DNA of 64,000 nt, taken from NCBI RefSeq assembly GCF_015711605.1, contig NZ_JABTEZ010000003.1, positions 806,001-870,000 of the forward strand, read 5' to 3'. A program made the position numbers and the translations under genes. The stretch's first letter is position 1. Each line of letters starts with the position of its first letter. The notes under the pieces are model-generated. The model had not been told where the DNA came from. It did not search any database and worked only from the letters and a program-made list of their open reading frames with translations. Origin of the DNA: Planomonospora sp. ID67723 (GTDB taxonomy: Bacteria > Actinomycetota > Actinomycetes > Streptosporangiales > Streptosporangiaceae). This document shows, one piece after another, positions 34,686 to 43,430 of the stretch.

Positions 34686-35723
34686 ATGGCGCCCGGTTCA
34701 CGGCTACGCGGATTCCTCGTCGGTGCCGTGGTCGCGGCAGGGCTGTTCGTCCTGGTGGTGGCCGCCACCATCGCACTGATCACCAACCAGCGCCACCCGG
34801 TCGCCGATCCCGACCGGCCCCCCGCCTCCGAGCAGCCCCGCGAGACCCGGACGCCCGAGCTCCCCGACGGCGTCGAGGTGGTCGGGGAACGGCGGTTCGG
34901 CGAGCGCCGGCTGGAGCTGACCCTGCGCTCGGCCGCCCTCGGCGACCGCACCACGGTGCGGCTGCTGCTGCCCAAGGGCTGGTCGGCGGACTCGGGCAGG
35001 ACATGGCCCGCGCTCTGGCTGCTCCACGGCGGTCTCGACGACTACCGGGCCTGGTCGAGGTCGGACGTGGAGGAGCTGACCGAGGACGCACCGGTGATCG
35101 TGGTGATGCCCGACGGCGGCAAGTGCGGCAGCTACTCCGACTGGTACAACGGCGGCGACGGCGGTCCGCCCCGCTGGGCGACCTACCACCTGAAGGAGCT
35201 GCTGCCGCTGCTGGAGGCCCGCTACGCGGCGAGCGGGGAGCGGGCGATCGCCGGATACTCCATGGGCGGCCAGGGGGCGATGCTCTACGCCGCGACCGGG
35301 AAGTTCAAGGCGGCGGCCTCCTTCAGCGGCGCCGTGCACACCCTGCTGCCCGGAGTGGACATCGCCGTCATGCTCGGCACGACCGCGGGCTGCTTCGGCA
35401 CCGACTGGAAGCGCATCTGGGGCGACCCGCACGGCGACCGGGAGGTCTGGCGCGAGCACAACCCCTACGACCAGGCCGCCAAGCTCCGCGACGTCCGCCT
35501 CTACGTGGCGGCGGGCGACGGGCGCAAGCGGCGGGGCGAGCTCTTCGGCGACATCACCGAGGAGCTCGCCCACAAGGCGGCGACCGCCTTCGCCGGCCGG
35601 CTGAAGGAGCTCGGCATCCCGGTCGAGACCCACTTCTACGACGGACGCCACAACATGACCTACTGGAACAGGGAGCTGCGCCGGGCGCTGCCGATGCTGC
35701 TGGGGTCGGTGGGGGCCGCCTGA
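34686..35723 (+). CDS. Membrane-anchored esterase (putative esterase / antigen 85-like fold)
   Basis: 345 residues: one N-terminal membrane helix (about 9-33), a Pro-rich linker, then an alpha/beta-hydrolase of the putative esterase (Esterase D/antigen 85) family. The nucleophile elbow is IAGYSMGGQGA (Ser about 193), and the closing His is in YDGRHNMTYWN. WPALWLLHGGLDDYRAW is the oxyanion region. GGAGG precedes ATG 34686. The family includes mycolyl/acyl transferases and feruloyl esterases. It converges on a wax-ester/DGAT gene with a 64-bp 3' overlap. Confidence 0.88.
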   Translation: MAPGSRLRGFLVGAVVAAGLFVLVVAATIALITNQRHPVADPDRPPASEQPRETRTPELPDGVEVVGERRFGERRLELTLRSAALGDRTTVRLLLPKGWSADSGRTWPALWLLHGGLDDYRAWSRSDVEELTEDAPVIVVMPDGGKCGSYSDWYNGGDGGPPRWATYHLKELLPLLEARYAASGERAIAGYSMGGQGAMLYAATGKFKAAASFSGAVHTLLPGVDIAVMLGTTAGCFGTDWKRIWGDPHGDREVWREHNPYDQAAKLRDVRLYVAAGDGRKRRGELFGDITEELAHKAATAFAGRLKELGIPVETHFYDGRHNMTYWNRELRRALPMLLGSVGAA

Positions 35724-37192
35724 GCGCCCGCGCCGCGCGGCGCGGGGCGCGGGCCGGCCAGCTCCACCAGCTCGTCCATCGCCTCCTGCAGGTGTCCCAT
35801 CAGCCGCCAGGCGTCCTCCACCCGCTCCGGGCAGGAGACGATGCCGAAGTCGAGCGAACCGTTGTAGGAGAAACAGGTGATGTTGACCCCGCCGCTCACG
35901 TCGGTCAGCACCGACATGGGGTAGTAGGAGAGCACCCGGGCCCCGCACAGGTACAGCGGGAACTGCGGCCCCGGCACGTTGGAGATGATCAGGTTGACCG
36001 GGGGCGGCGCGATCGAGGCCAGCCGGAAGAGCGCGGAGGTCGTCATCGCCGTCACGGCCGCCGGCATCATCGAGGAGAGCTCGTTCGGCCAGGTCGCGGG
36101 GGAGCGGGCGAAGCGCCGCTTGGCGGTGCGCATCGCCTCGCCCGCGGCCCGCAGCCGTTCCAGGGGGCAGGCGACGTGGGTCGGAATCGGGGTGATCATG
36201 GCGGATATCTGGTTGCCGACCACTTCCCGGGCACTCGCCGTACGGACCGCGACCGGGACCGCGGCGATCAGCGGCCGGTCCGGCAGGGCGTCGTGCTCGC
36301 GCAGCCAGGAGCGCAGCGCCGCGGCGCACAGCGCCATGACCACGTCGTTGACGCTGCTCCCCGAGGCCTTGGCCACCCGCCTGACGTCGGCCAGCGGGAG
36401 CGAGCCGTAGGAGAAGAGCCGCTGCGCGCTGATCGGGCCGTTGAAGGGGGTGCGCGGGGCCGACAGCGAGGGCAGCGCCGGCAGGCTCCGCGGGCTCCCG
36501 GTGAGCGTCCGGGTCGCGGCGGCCACCAGGCGGGCCCCCGGCAGCCCGGCGGCGACCGGGATCGCGTCGAGGTCGCCCACGCTCCGGCCGAGGGAGCGCA
36601 GCACGCGCAACGGGTGGGTGAGGGATCGGACGGCGGCTCCGGCGAGCATCCGGGCGAGCCCGGGGGCGACGGTCGGTAGGTGCCCGGCGGGCGGCTCGAC
36701 CGTACGGGGCTCGGGGGTGAGGTCGAGCAGCGCGGCCAAGGTCTCGGCGCCCGAGATCCCGTCGACGGCGCAGTGGTGGACCTTGGCGTAGAGGGCGGCC
36801 CGGCCGCCGGTCAGCCCCTGGATCAGGTGCATCTCCCACAGGGGGCGGCTCCGGTCCAGCCGCCGCCCGTGGATCCGGGCGACCGCCTCGGCGAGCTGGG
36901 CCTCGTCGCCGGGCATCGGCAGGGTCGTCTCGTACACGTGGTCGGCGACGTCGAAGGACGGGTCCTCGGTCCAGTAGGGGTGGTCGAGGCCGAAGGGCAC
37001 GTCGGCCAGGCGCAGGGTCAGGGCCGGGGCCAGGTGCAACCGCTCGCGCAGCAGCCCGATCAGGGCGTCCCGCGTGACCGCGCCCGTGGGCGCGCAGGCC
37101 GGGTCCAGAACCGCGACGCCGGCGACGTGAGCCGCGGTCGTCGCCGATTCGGCGTGCAGGAACTGCGCGTCGAGCGAGGTCAGCTGGCGCAT
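35660..37192 (-). CDS. Wax ester synthase / diacylglycerol acyltransferase (WS/DGAT)
   Basis: A 510-residue WS/DGAT acyltransferase that esterifies diacylglycerol or fatty alcohol with acyl-CoA for storage lipid. The catalytic HHxxxDG is at 139-145 (VHHCAVDGISG). The C-terminal half has the conserved NVPGP and SYNG elements. I chose ATG 37192 (MRQLTSLDAQFLHAE, the usual family start) with GGAGG 9 bp upstream; a longer frame to 37264 has no support. Its last 64 bp overlap the esterase 3' end on the other strand. Confidence 0.93.
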   Translation of the reverse strand: MRQLTSLDAQFLHAESATTAAHVAGVAVLDPACAPTGAVTRDALIGLLRERLHLAPALTLRLADVPFGLDHPYWTEDPSFDVADHVYETTLPMPGDEAQLAEAVARIHGRRLDRSRPLWEMHLIQGLTGGRAALYAKVHHCAVDGISGAETLAALLDLTPEPRTVEPPAGHLPTVAPGLARMLAGAAVRSLTHPLRVLRSLGRSVGDLDAIPVAAGLPGARLVAAATRTLTGSPRSLPALPSLSAPRTPFNGPISAQRLFSYGSLPLADVRRVAKASGSSVNDVVMALCAAALRSWLREHDALPDRPLIAAVPVAVRTASAREVVGNQISAMITPIPTHVACPLERLRAAGEAMRTAKRRFARSPATWPNELSSMMPAAVTAMTTSALFRLASIAPPPVNLIISNVPGPQFPLYLCGARVLSYYPMSVLTDVSGGVNITCFSYNGSLDFGIVSCPERVEDAWRLMGHLQEAMDELVELAGPRPAPRGAGAQAAPTDPSSIGSARRSSLFQ

Positions 37193-37425
37193 CGTGGTGA
37201 GCCTCCGGTGGGAAAGAATACGGGAGCGAATCCTGGCATCATCGCCCCGGTTCGTTTCCTCCACGTTTCCCGGGTGCGACCGGAGGAGTATTTCAGATGA
37301 AATATGGAGATGTAGACATCAATTGTGGTAATTCGTCCTGCCTGATCAGAGGACATGCAGGCCGTACAGCGAAAACATTCTCCGGGCTCCGCGAAGGTGA
37401 TATTCCTGTACGGCAGACGCTCTCG

Positions 37426-38538
37426 CTAGAAATGTATGACCGTAACGGGATGGCGCACGACCGCGTCGAAGAGATAACCCAGCTCGTTGTACGGGGTCCG
37501 CGTCGGCTGGACCGTCCCGGTCTCGTCGGCCGCCCGGGCCATCAGGACGTGCGGGCCGGTCGTGCGGGGATTCCAGGAGAGGTGCCAGCGGGTCCAGGCC
37601 GGACAGACGTGCGAGCCGCGCAGCTCGGCCCGGTGCCAGGTGGCGCCGGCGTCGACGCTCACCTCGACCCGGGTGATGCGGCCGCCGGCCGACCAGGAGC
37701 GCCCGTGCAGCACGTGCGGGCGCCCGGCGGCCAGCCTGGCTCCCCACGGCAGCTCGAAGGCGCTGCGGATGCCCCCGGTGGTCAGCACCGGCCCGCCCTC
37801 CGGCGGATGGTCCTCCCCGAACATCCGGTAGAACGCCGTGGTCCACGGGGAGGCCAGCGGTGAGGCGGAGACCTCGATGTCGCCCACCCACTTGATCGAG
37901 GCCAGGCCGATCCACGAGGGCACGACCAGTCGGACCGGATAGCCGTGGTCGGGAGGGAGCGGCCGGCCGTTCATCTCGTAGGCGAGGATCACGTCGTCGA
38001 GGGCCTTGGCGACCGGGACGGGCCGCCGCACCCGGCCGTGGTCGACCCCGTCGGACACGTAGCGGGGGTCGAGGCCCCGGGGCATCACGTCGACGGCGGA
38101 GGGCAGGATCCCGGCCAGGTCCAGGACCGTGGACAGCGGCACCCCGCGCCAGCGGGCCACCCCGACCGCGCCGAGCCGCCACGGGGTGCCGGAGACCCGC
38201 TGGTGCTGCTGGTCGGCGAAGAGGCTCCGGCCGTTGCCCGCGCACTCGATCATCACGTCGCGGGTGACCGCCGGGAGTGCGAGCAGGTCCTCGTAGCCGA
38301 AGCTGCGGGGGTTGCCCAGCCCGGAGCCGTGCAGCTCCAGCCGCCAGGCGGCCGCGTCGATGATCGGGGTCGAGGTGTGGTTGCGCACGAAGAACCGGTC
38401 GGCGGGCACGTGGTAGCCGGCCCCGCGCATCGCCTCCCAGCGCATCTCGGCGCAGCCGCCGTGCACGGTGAACAGCTCCGGCGGCAGCGGTTTGACGATC
38501 CCGGTCGCGGTCCGGCAGATCAGGGTCCCGTACGGCAT
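37426..38538 (-). CDS. Sulfite oxidase-like molybdopterin oxidoreductase
   Basis: 370 residues: an oxidoreductase molybdopterin domain (about 40-220) and a C-terminal Mo-co dimerisation domain (about 240-365). The molybdenum-ligating cysteine is in MIECAGNGRS. There is no heme domain and no signal peptide, so it is a cytoplasmic soluble form. AAGGAG precedes ATG 38538. Family members oxidise sulfite or reduce sulfoxides; which applies is unknown. A lower-GC, 233-bp spacer separates it from the WS/DGAT gene downstream. Confidence 0.9.
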   Translation of the reverse strand: MPYGTLICRTATGIVKPLPPELFTVHGGCAEMRWEAMRGAGYHVPADRFFVRNHTSTPIIDAAAWRLELHGSGLGNPRSFGYEDLLALPAVTRDVMIECAGNGRSLFADQQHQRVSGTPWRLGAVGVARWRGVPLSTVLDLAGILPSAVDVMPRGLDPRYVSDGVDHGRVRRPVPVAKALDDVILAYEMNGRPLPPDHGYPVRLVVPSWIGLASIKWVGDIEVSASPLASPWTTAFYRMFGEDHPPEGGPVLTTGGIRSAFELPWGARLAAGRPHVLHGRSWSAGGRITRVEVSVDAGATWHRAELRGSHVCPAWTRWHLSWNPRTTGPHVLMARAADETGTVQPTRTPYNELGYLFDAVVRHPVTVIHF

Positions 38539-38617
38539 GCTGCACCACTCCTTCCAGTAACACCTATTTCCTACTAGGAATGCATGTAAACCGGAGGGAG
38601 CGGGTGGCGGCGCGGCC

Positions 38618-40306
38618 TCAGCCGTTCAGGAAACCGCGCAGCCGCTCCAGCGGCCAGGCGTTGATCACATCCTCCGGGGTCAGCCAGGCGCGCTGGGCGA
38701 TGCCGATGCCGAAGCGCCGGTTGCCCAGGTGGGGCACGGCGTGGGCGTCGCTGTCGATGGAGAACTTCACGCCGTGGTGGCGCGCCAGCCGTACCAGGTC
38801 GGCCGGGAGGTCGGAGCGGTCGGGGAAGGAGTCGATCTCCATCGCGGTGCCGGTGCGGGCCGCGGCGCGGAAGACCTCGTCCCAGTCGGCGTCCACCGGG
38901 GAGCGCCGGCCGATCAGGCGGGTCGTCGGGTGGCCGATCACGTGCACGTGCGGGTTCTCGCACGCCGTGACGAACCGGCGGGTCATCTCCTCGCGCGACT
39001 GGGTGAAGTGCGAGTGCACGCTGGCGACGCAGACGTCGAAGCCGGCCAGGATCTCGGCCGGCCAGTCGACCGAGCCGTCGGGGCCGATGTTGAGCTCGGC
39101 GCCGTGCAGAATCCGCATGCCGGGATACTTACCCTGAAGCCGGCGGATCTGCTCGCGCTGCTCCAGCATCTTCTCCAGCGTCATCCGGTGCATGGCCAGG
39201 TCGGGGGCGTGGTCGGTCACCGCGTAGTAGGAGTGGCCGAGCGCGTGGGCGGCGGCGACCATCTCCTCCAGCGAGGCGATGCCGTCGGTCAGGTCGGTGT
39301 GGGTGTGCAGGTCGCCCTTCAGGTCCTCCAGGGTGACCAGCTCGGGCAGCTCGCCCTTCAGCGCGGCGGGGATCTCCCCGCCGTCCTCGCGCAGCGTCGG
39401 CGGGATCCATTCCATGCCGAGCGCCCGGTAGACCTCCTCCTCCGAGGAGGCCGCGACCACCCGCTCGCCGTCGAAGAGGCCGTACTCGGAGAGCTTCCAG
39501 CCCTTCTTGACGACGATCTCGCGCAGGTGGACGTTGTGCGCCTGGGAGCCGGTGAAGTACTGCAGCCCGGCGCCCCACGACTCGGCCGGGACCAGCCGCA
39601 GGTCCACCTGGATGCCCTGGTGGGTGCGGATCGAGGTCTTCTTCTCCCCCGAGGCGACGACCTCCGCGACATACGGCTGGGCCTTGAAGTCGTCCATCAG
39701 GCTCTCGGGGGCGACGGCGAGGATGTCGATGTCACCGATCGTGTCCTTCATCCGGCGCAGCGAGCCGGCGTAGGCGATGCGTTCGGCCCCGTCCTCCAGG
39801 GAGGCGATGACGCGCTCGGCCAGGTCCATCGCCACGCCGGTGTGCACCCTGGTGCTGGCCCGCTCCATCTGCTCGATGCCCCGCAGGAGGTTCTCCTCGG
39901 TCTTGGCGCCGAAGCCCTTGACGCCCTTGAGCCGCCCCTGCCCGATCGCCTCCGCCAGGGCCTCGGGGGAGTCGATGCCCAGCTCCTGGAAGAGGAGGAC
40001 GGCCTTCTTCGGGCCGAGGGAGGGAACCCGGGTCAGCCTCCGCACCCCTTCGGGGACCTTCCCGCGCAGTTCGTCGAGCTGGCGGAAGCTTCCCCGCAGG
40101 AGGTATTCCTCGACCTTCTTGGCGATCGCCTCGCCGACCCCGGGCACGCTGCGCACCGGCACGGTCGCGATGTCGTCGGGGAAGCCCGAGATCGCCTTGG
40201 CGGCCTTCTGGTAGCTGCGCACCCGGAAGGCGTCGCCGCCCGTCATCGCGAACAGCTCGGCGTATTCGTCGAGGGCTGCGGCCACATCGTCATTCGCTCT
40301 CGCCAT
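38618..40306 (-). CDS. polX: DNA polymerase X family with PHP domain
   Basis: 562 residues in the bacterial PolX layout: an N-terminal HhH 8-kDa domain (~1-80), fingers with VPSLGPKKA, and palm with GSLRR and the two catalytic aspartates in GDIDIL. The C-terminal PHP exonuclease domain (from ~325) has DLHTHTDLTDG, DHAPD and IDSDAHAV metal-binding motifs. The role is gap-filling in base-excision or double-strand repair. It is divergent from the azoreductase gene. Confidence 0.95.
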   Translation of the reverse strand: MARANDDVAAALDEYAELFAMTGGDAFRVRSYQKAAKAISGFPDDIATVPVRSVPGVGEAIAKKVEEYLLRGSFRQLDELRGKVPEGVRRLTRVPSLGPKKAVLLFQELGIDSPEALAEAIGQGRLKGVKGFGAKTEENLLRGIEQMERASTRVHTGVAMDLAERVIASLEDGAERIAYAGSLRRMKDTIGDIDILAVAPESLMDDFKAQPYVAEVVASGEKKTSIRTHQGIQVDLRLVPAESWGAGLQYFTGSQAHNVHLREIVVKKGWKLSEYGLFDGERVVAASSEEEVYRALGMEWIPPTLREDGGEIPAALKGELPELVTLEDLKGDLHTHTDLTDGIASLEEMVAAAHALGHSYYAVTDHAPDLAMHRMTLEKMLEQREQIRRLQGKYPGMRILHGAELNIGPDGSVDWPAEILAGFDVCVASVHSHFTQSREEMTRRFVTACENPHVHVIGHPTTRLIGRRSPVDADWDEVFRAAARTGTAMEIDSFPDRSDLPADLVRLARHHGVKFSIDSDAHAVPHLGNRRFGIGIAQRAWLTPEDVINAWPLERLRGFLNG

Positions 40307-40349
40307 GGGCCCAGCCTAGAAGATCGCACCGACGTTTCCCGGGCCGCCC

Positions 40350-40378
40350 TTGACCAAGCGGACTGAGGTCCGTATATT
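40350..40378 (+). promoter_or_regulatory. Sigma-70-type promoter of the azoreductase gene
   Basis: TTGACC (40350-40355) and TATATT (40373-40378) are 17 bp apart, near-ideal housekeeping hexamers. The spacer holds an inverted repeat, so the promoter is very likely regulated. Confidence 0.75.
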
Positions 40379-40405
40379 TCCGCACAGGAAACGGACCACG
40401 GTCCG
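40359..40405. promoter_or_regulatory. Two operator-like inverted repeats at the azoreductase promoter
   Basis: CGGAC-TGAG-GTCCG (40359-40372) lies between -35 and -10, and CGGACC-AC-GGTCCG (40392-40405) lies just past the predicted start site. Their centres are 33 bp apart, about three helical turns. Between them is TTTCC-GCACA-GGAAA (40377-40391). A repressor binding both sites would block the promoter. No regulator gene is adjacent. Confidence 0.65.
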
Positions 40406-40429
40406 ATTTGTTGTTCGGGAGGACGACCC

Positions 40430-41041
40430 ATGAGACTGCTTCACATCTCGGCCTCGCCGCGCGGCCCCGAGTCGGTGTCGCTGGCCATCGCCGCAGAGTT
40501 CCTCGACGTCTACCGCCGCGCCAATCCCGGGGCCGAGATCGGCCACTTCGACCTGTGGGACGGCACGCTGCCCGCCTTCGGCCCGGAGGCGACGGCCGCC
40601 AAGATGGCCGTCTTCGGCGGGGGCCTGCCCGAGGGGGACGCCTGGGCCGCGGCGGTCAGGACGTTCGAGCGCTTCAACGCATACGACCGCTACCTGTTCA
40701 CCGTCCCGATGTGGAACTCGGGCGTGCCCTACGTCCTCAAGCAGTTCATCGACGTGGTGAGCCAGCCCGGCATGGTCTTCGGCGTCGACCTGGAGACCGG
40801 CTACATCCCGCTGCTGACGGGCAAGAAGGCCGCCGTCGTCTACACCAGCTCGGTCTGGGCCCCCGGCCTGCCCCCGGGGTTCGGCGAGGACTTCCAGGCG
40901 CCCTTCTTCGACGGCTGGCTGCGCTGGGCCGGGGTCACCGACCTCGCCGACATCCGCTACCACCCGACGCTGACCGGCGACGCCGACCTGGAGCGCAAGC
41001 GGGCTCTGGCCCGTGCCCGCGAGGTCGCCGCCGCGTTCTGA
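40430..41041 (+). CDS. azoR: FMN-dependent NADH-azoreductase (AzoR-like)
   Basis: A 203-residue flavodoxin-fold NAD(P)H oxidoreductase. The FMN phosphate loop is HISASPRGPESVS near residue 5, followed by PMWNSGVPYVLKQFIDVV (flavin-binding 90s segment) and a YTSS motif, as in AzoR. CGGGAGGA precedes ATG 40430. The promoter with paired operators suggests induction by quinones, azo or nitro compounds. The adjacent Rv2466c-type gene has a related detoxification role. Confidence 0.9.
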   Translation: MRLLHISASPRGPESVSLAIAAEFLDVYRRANPGAEIGHFDLWDGTLPAFGPEATAAKMAVFGGGLPEGDAWAAAVRTFERFNAYDRYLFTVPMWNSGVPYVLKQFIDVVSQPGMVFGVDLETGYIPLLTGKKAAVVYTSSVWAPGLPPGFGEDFQAPFFDGWLRWAGVTDLADIRYHPTLTGDADLERKRALARAREVAAAF

Positions 41042-41139
41042 ACCGAAGCCTCTTGGCCCAATCATTTCACTCGATATTGGCTCTACTGAGGGGCCGACCC
41101 TCCTTCTAGCGTGATCCCCGCGACGTTGCGGCCCCCGGG

Positions 41140-41172
41140 GTCGCAGGAACGTCGCAGGAGCGTCGCAGGAAC
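41140..41172 (+). repeat. Three tandem 11-bp repeats in the leader of the nitroreductase gene
   Basis: GTCGCAGGAAC, GTCGCAGGAGC and GTCGCAGGAAC follow each other directly, ending 2 bp before the GGGAGGA ribosome binding site. They could be a slippage product or a repeated binding site. Confidence 0.8.
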
Positions 41173-41186
41173 AGGGAGGAAGCACC

Positions 41187-41801
41187 GTGGTGATCGCGGA
41201 CATGTGGTTCGACCCGAAGTGCCCGTGGGCCTGGATCGCGTCGCGCTGGCTGCTGGAGGTCGAGCGGGTGCGCGACGTGCGGGTGCGCTTCCACGTCATG
41301 AGCCTGGCGATGCTGAACGACGGGCGCGCCGACCTGGAGGAGTGGTACCGGGAGTGGCTGAAGGACGCCTGGGGACCGGTGCGGGTCGCCGTCGCGGCCG
41401 AGCGGAAATGCGGCAACGAGGCGCTGCGCGACCTCTACACCGCGCTCGGCACCCGGATCCACCTGGACAGGGAGCCCCTCGGCCGCGAGCTGTACGCCGC
41501 CGCGCTGGCCGAGGCCGGACTCCCGGTGGAGCTCGCCGACGCCGCCGGGAGCACCGAGCACGACGAGGCGCTGCGGCTCAGCCACCACGCGGGCCTCGAT
41601 CCGGTCGGCGAGGACCTCGGCACCCCGACGATCCACGTTCCCGGCCCGGACGGTCGCACGATCGCGTTCTTCGGGCCGGTGGTGAGTCCGGTCCCGCGCG
41701 GGGAGGCGGCCGGCCGGCTGTGGGACGGCGTGCTCCTGACCGCGGGCACCGAGGGCTTCTCCGAGCTGAAACGGGCGCGCACCCGGCCGGCCGTCAGCTG
41801 A
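41187..41801 (+). CDS. Mycothiol-dependent nitroreductase family (Rv2466c-like), DsbA fold
   Basis: 204 residues with DsbA/thioredoxin fold. The sequence follows Mycobacterium tuberculosis Rv2466c closely: WFDPKCPWAW, FHVMSLAMLN, SHHAGLDPVGEDLGTPTIHV and FFGPVVS. Rv2466c has a CPWC active site; here the second Cys is Ala (CPWAW, Cys about residue 12), which fits a monothiol mechanism with mycothiol. GGGAGGA precedes GTG 41187. This family is restricted to mycothiol-producing Actinobacteria and helps place the organism. Confidence 0.9.
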   Translation: MVIADMWFDPKCPWAWIASRWLLEVERVRDVRVRFHVMSLAMLNDGRADLEEWYREWLKDAWGPVRVAVAAERKCGNEALRDLYTALGTRIHLDREPLGRELYAAALAEAGLPVELADAAGSTEHDEALRLSHHAGLDPVGEDLGTPTIHVPGPDGRTIAFFGPVVSPVPRGEAAGRLWDGVLLTAGTEGFSELKRARTRPAVS

Positions 41802-41867
41802 ACCGGGCCGTGTTCCGCCGCCCGGGGACGGCCGGGCGGCGGCCGGTCCCCCTCGCGGGCCGCCGGC

Positions 41868-43022
41868 TCACCCCTTGCCGATGAAGCGCTCACCCGCCGC
41901 CTCCATGCGCCGGATCTCGGTGCGGAAGAAACGGGCGAGCTCGGCGCAGGCGGCCGGGTCGACGGGGCCTCCTTCGCGTTCGGGGAGGTCGGGGTAGGGA
42001 CTGCCGAGGACGAAGATGTTCTCGTCGTTGTAGTTGTTGGCGGGTGCGGTGTAGTTGAAGGACCCGGCGACGACGACGGCCTCGTCGATGACCATGAGCT
42101 TGTGGTGGAGCTTGCCGAAGGCGGGGACGCGTTTGGGGAAGTACAGCTCGATGTGGGCACGGTCCAGGTCGTGGGTGGCCGCCCAGGTCTGGGCGCCCTG
42201 GCCGGGGTCCATCACGCCGGTGACGGTGCGTTCGGCCGCGGCCAGAGCGATCATGGCGTCGTCGATGCCGGAGGAGCCGGAGAAGGTGAAGATGGCGAAG
42301 TCGACGCGCGCGGTGGCCTTGAGCATCTGCTTCATGATCTCCAGCTCGGGCGCGTGGTCGGGCGCGAACAGCACCTTCACCGGTATCCCGTTGAGGTTGC
42401 AGGCCTCGGGCACCTTGCCGTGGGCGCCCCGGCCGAACTGCCCGGCGCGCATCTGGTCGAACTCGGTGGTGTACTCCCGGCAGATCCGCGAATCATGAAA
42501 TATCACGATGTGGTTGAGGTTGCGGTGGCAGTCGGTGCCGGTGAAGTTCGCCGACCCCGACAGGATCGCCGAGGTCGGCAGGGCGCGTTCGCGGTAGTCG
42601 CGGATGACGAACTTCTGGTGGAAGATCGCCGGGTTGTAGTCCGCCTTCACGTCGACGTTGCAGCGCAGCAACGCGGCCAGGATCCTCCGGTTCGGCTCCA
42701 GGCTCCGGTCGCCGGCCTCCTCGCCCCACTGGACGCGGCGCCGGGCCGCGGCCTCGTCCTCGCCCGCCCGTACGGCGACCGCGGGCGGCTTGGCGGAGAT
42801 CAGGTAGTCCTGCTCCAGCACCATGCGGACGCTCACCCCGCGGAAGCGGGCGTCCAGGACGGCCTGGGCGATGGGTTCGGAGTCGAGCTCCTGCACGGCG
42901 ATGTCCAGAGAGCGCCGGGCACCGCCGATGAAGTCGATGATCACACGTTCGAGGTCGTCGGCCGCGCCCAGCTCGGAGGGGCCGACGAAGGCCTCGATCT
43001 TGCCGCCAGCGAATGTCGCCAT
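41868..43022 (-). CDS. Phospholipase D-like domain protein
   Basis: 384 residues with two HKD motifs: HQKFVIRD (first half) and HHKLMVID (second half), each followed by Ser/Asn-rich SGSANFTG and AGSFNYTA segments. This is the complete PLD-superfamily active site formed from two repeats. No signal peptide, so it is probably cytoplasmic. Substrate could be phospholipid, cardiolipin or nucleic acid. No neighbour helps. Confidence 0.9.
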   Translation of the reverse strand: MATFAGGKIEAFVGPSELGAADDLERVIIDFIGGARRSLDIAVQELDSEPIAQAVLDARFRGVSVRMVLEQDYLISAKPPAVAVRAGEDEAAARRRVQWGEEAGDRSLEPNRRILAALLRCNVDVKADYNPAIFHQKFVIRDYRERALPTSAILSGSANFTGTDCHRNLNHIVIFHDSRICREYTTEFDQMRAGQFGRGAHGKVPEACNLNGIPVKVLFAPDHAPELEIMKQMLKATARVDFAIFTFSGSSGIDDAMIALAAAERTVTGVMDPGQGAQTWAATHDLDRAHIELYFPKRVPAFGKLHHKLMVIDEAVVVAGSFNYTAPANNYNDENIFVLGSPYPDLPEREGGPVDPAACAELARFFRTEIRRMEAAGERFIGKG

Positions 43023-43359
43023 GATGCGAGCGTTTCATTGCATTGAGGTGGCGAACAAGCCTGATGGCGGTCTTGGCCGGGTTCGGTGGACATCATCCGG
43101 CCTCTGGAGCCGTCCCGCGGGACCCGAGGGCCTCCCCGCGTGAACCCCCCGGAGACGATCCCGTACGGCCCGCAAGGGGGCGTAGGGCATGAGGGGGCCC
43201 GGAAGGCGCATCGTGCCGGTGTCGCGGACGGGTGGGGCGCGGTGCCGGCGGTACGGCCCGCGGCGGCGGCGGTCGCGGAAGATCCACAGATCTTATGCGC
43301 CGCACGGGTGGTCCGGCAGGGTGTGACCACAAACGGACGCCTTGTTGATCTATGAGGAT
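43023..43359. other. Intergenic region between divergent genes
   Basis: About 340 bp between the PLD-like gene and the redox operon, GC-rich at first, becoming less so near 43270-43360. No gene-like frame with a ribosome binding site is visible on either strand. Confidence 0.5.
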
Positions 43360-43388
43360 TTGTCCCCGTACGCTCCGGTTCCTAGATC
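43360..43388 (+). promoter_or_regulatory. Candidate promoter of the redox operon
   Basis: TTGTCC (43360-43365) and TAGATC (43383-43388) are spaced by 17 bp, upstream of GGGAGGA and ATG 43431. The match to consensus is only moderate. Confidence 0.35.
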
Positions 43389-43430
43389 ATCGTTTTGGCG
43401 CCCTTCGCGGCGTCCGACGGGAGGAAGCGC

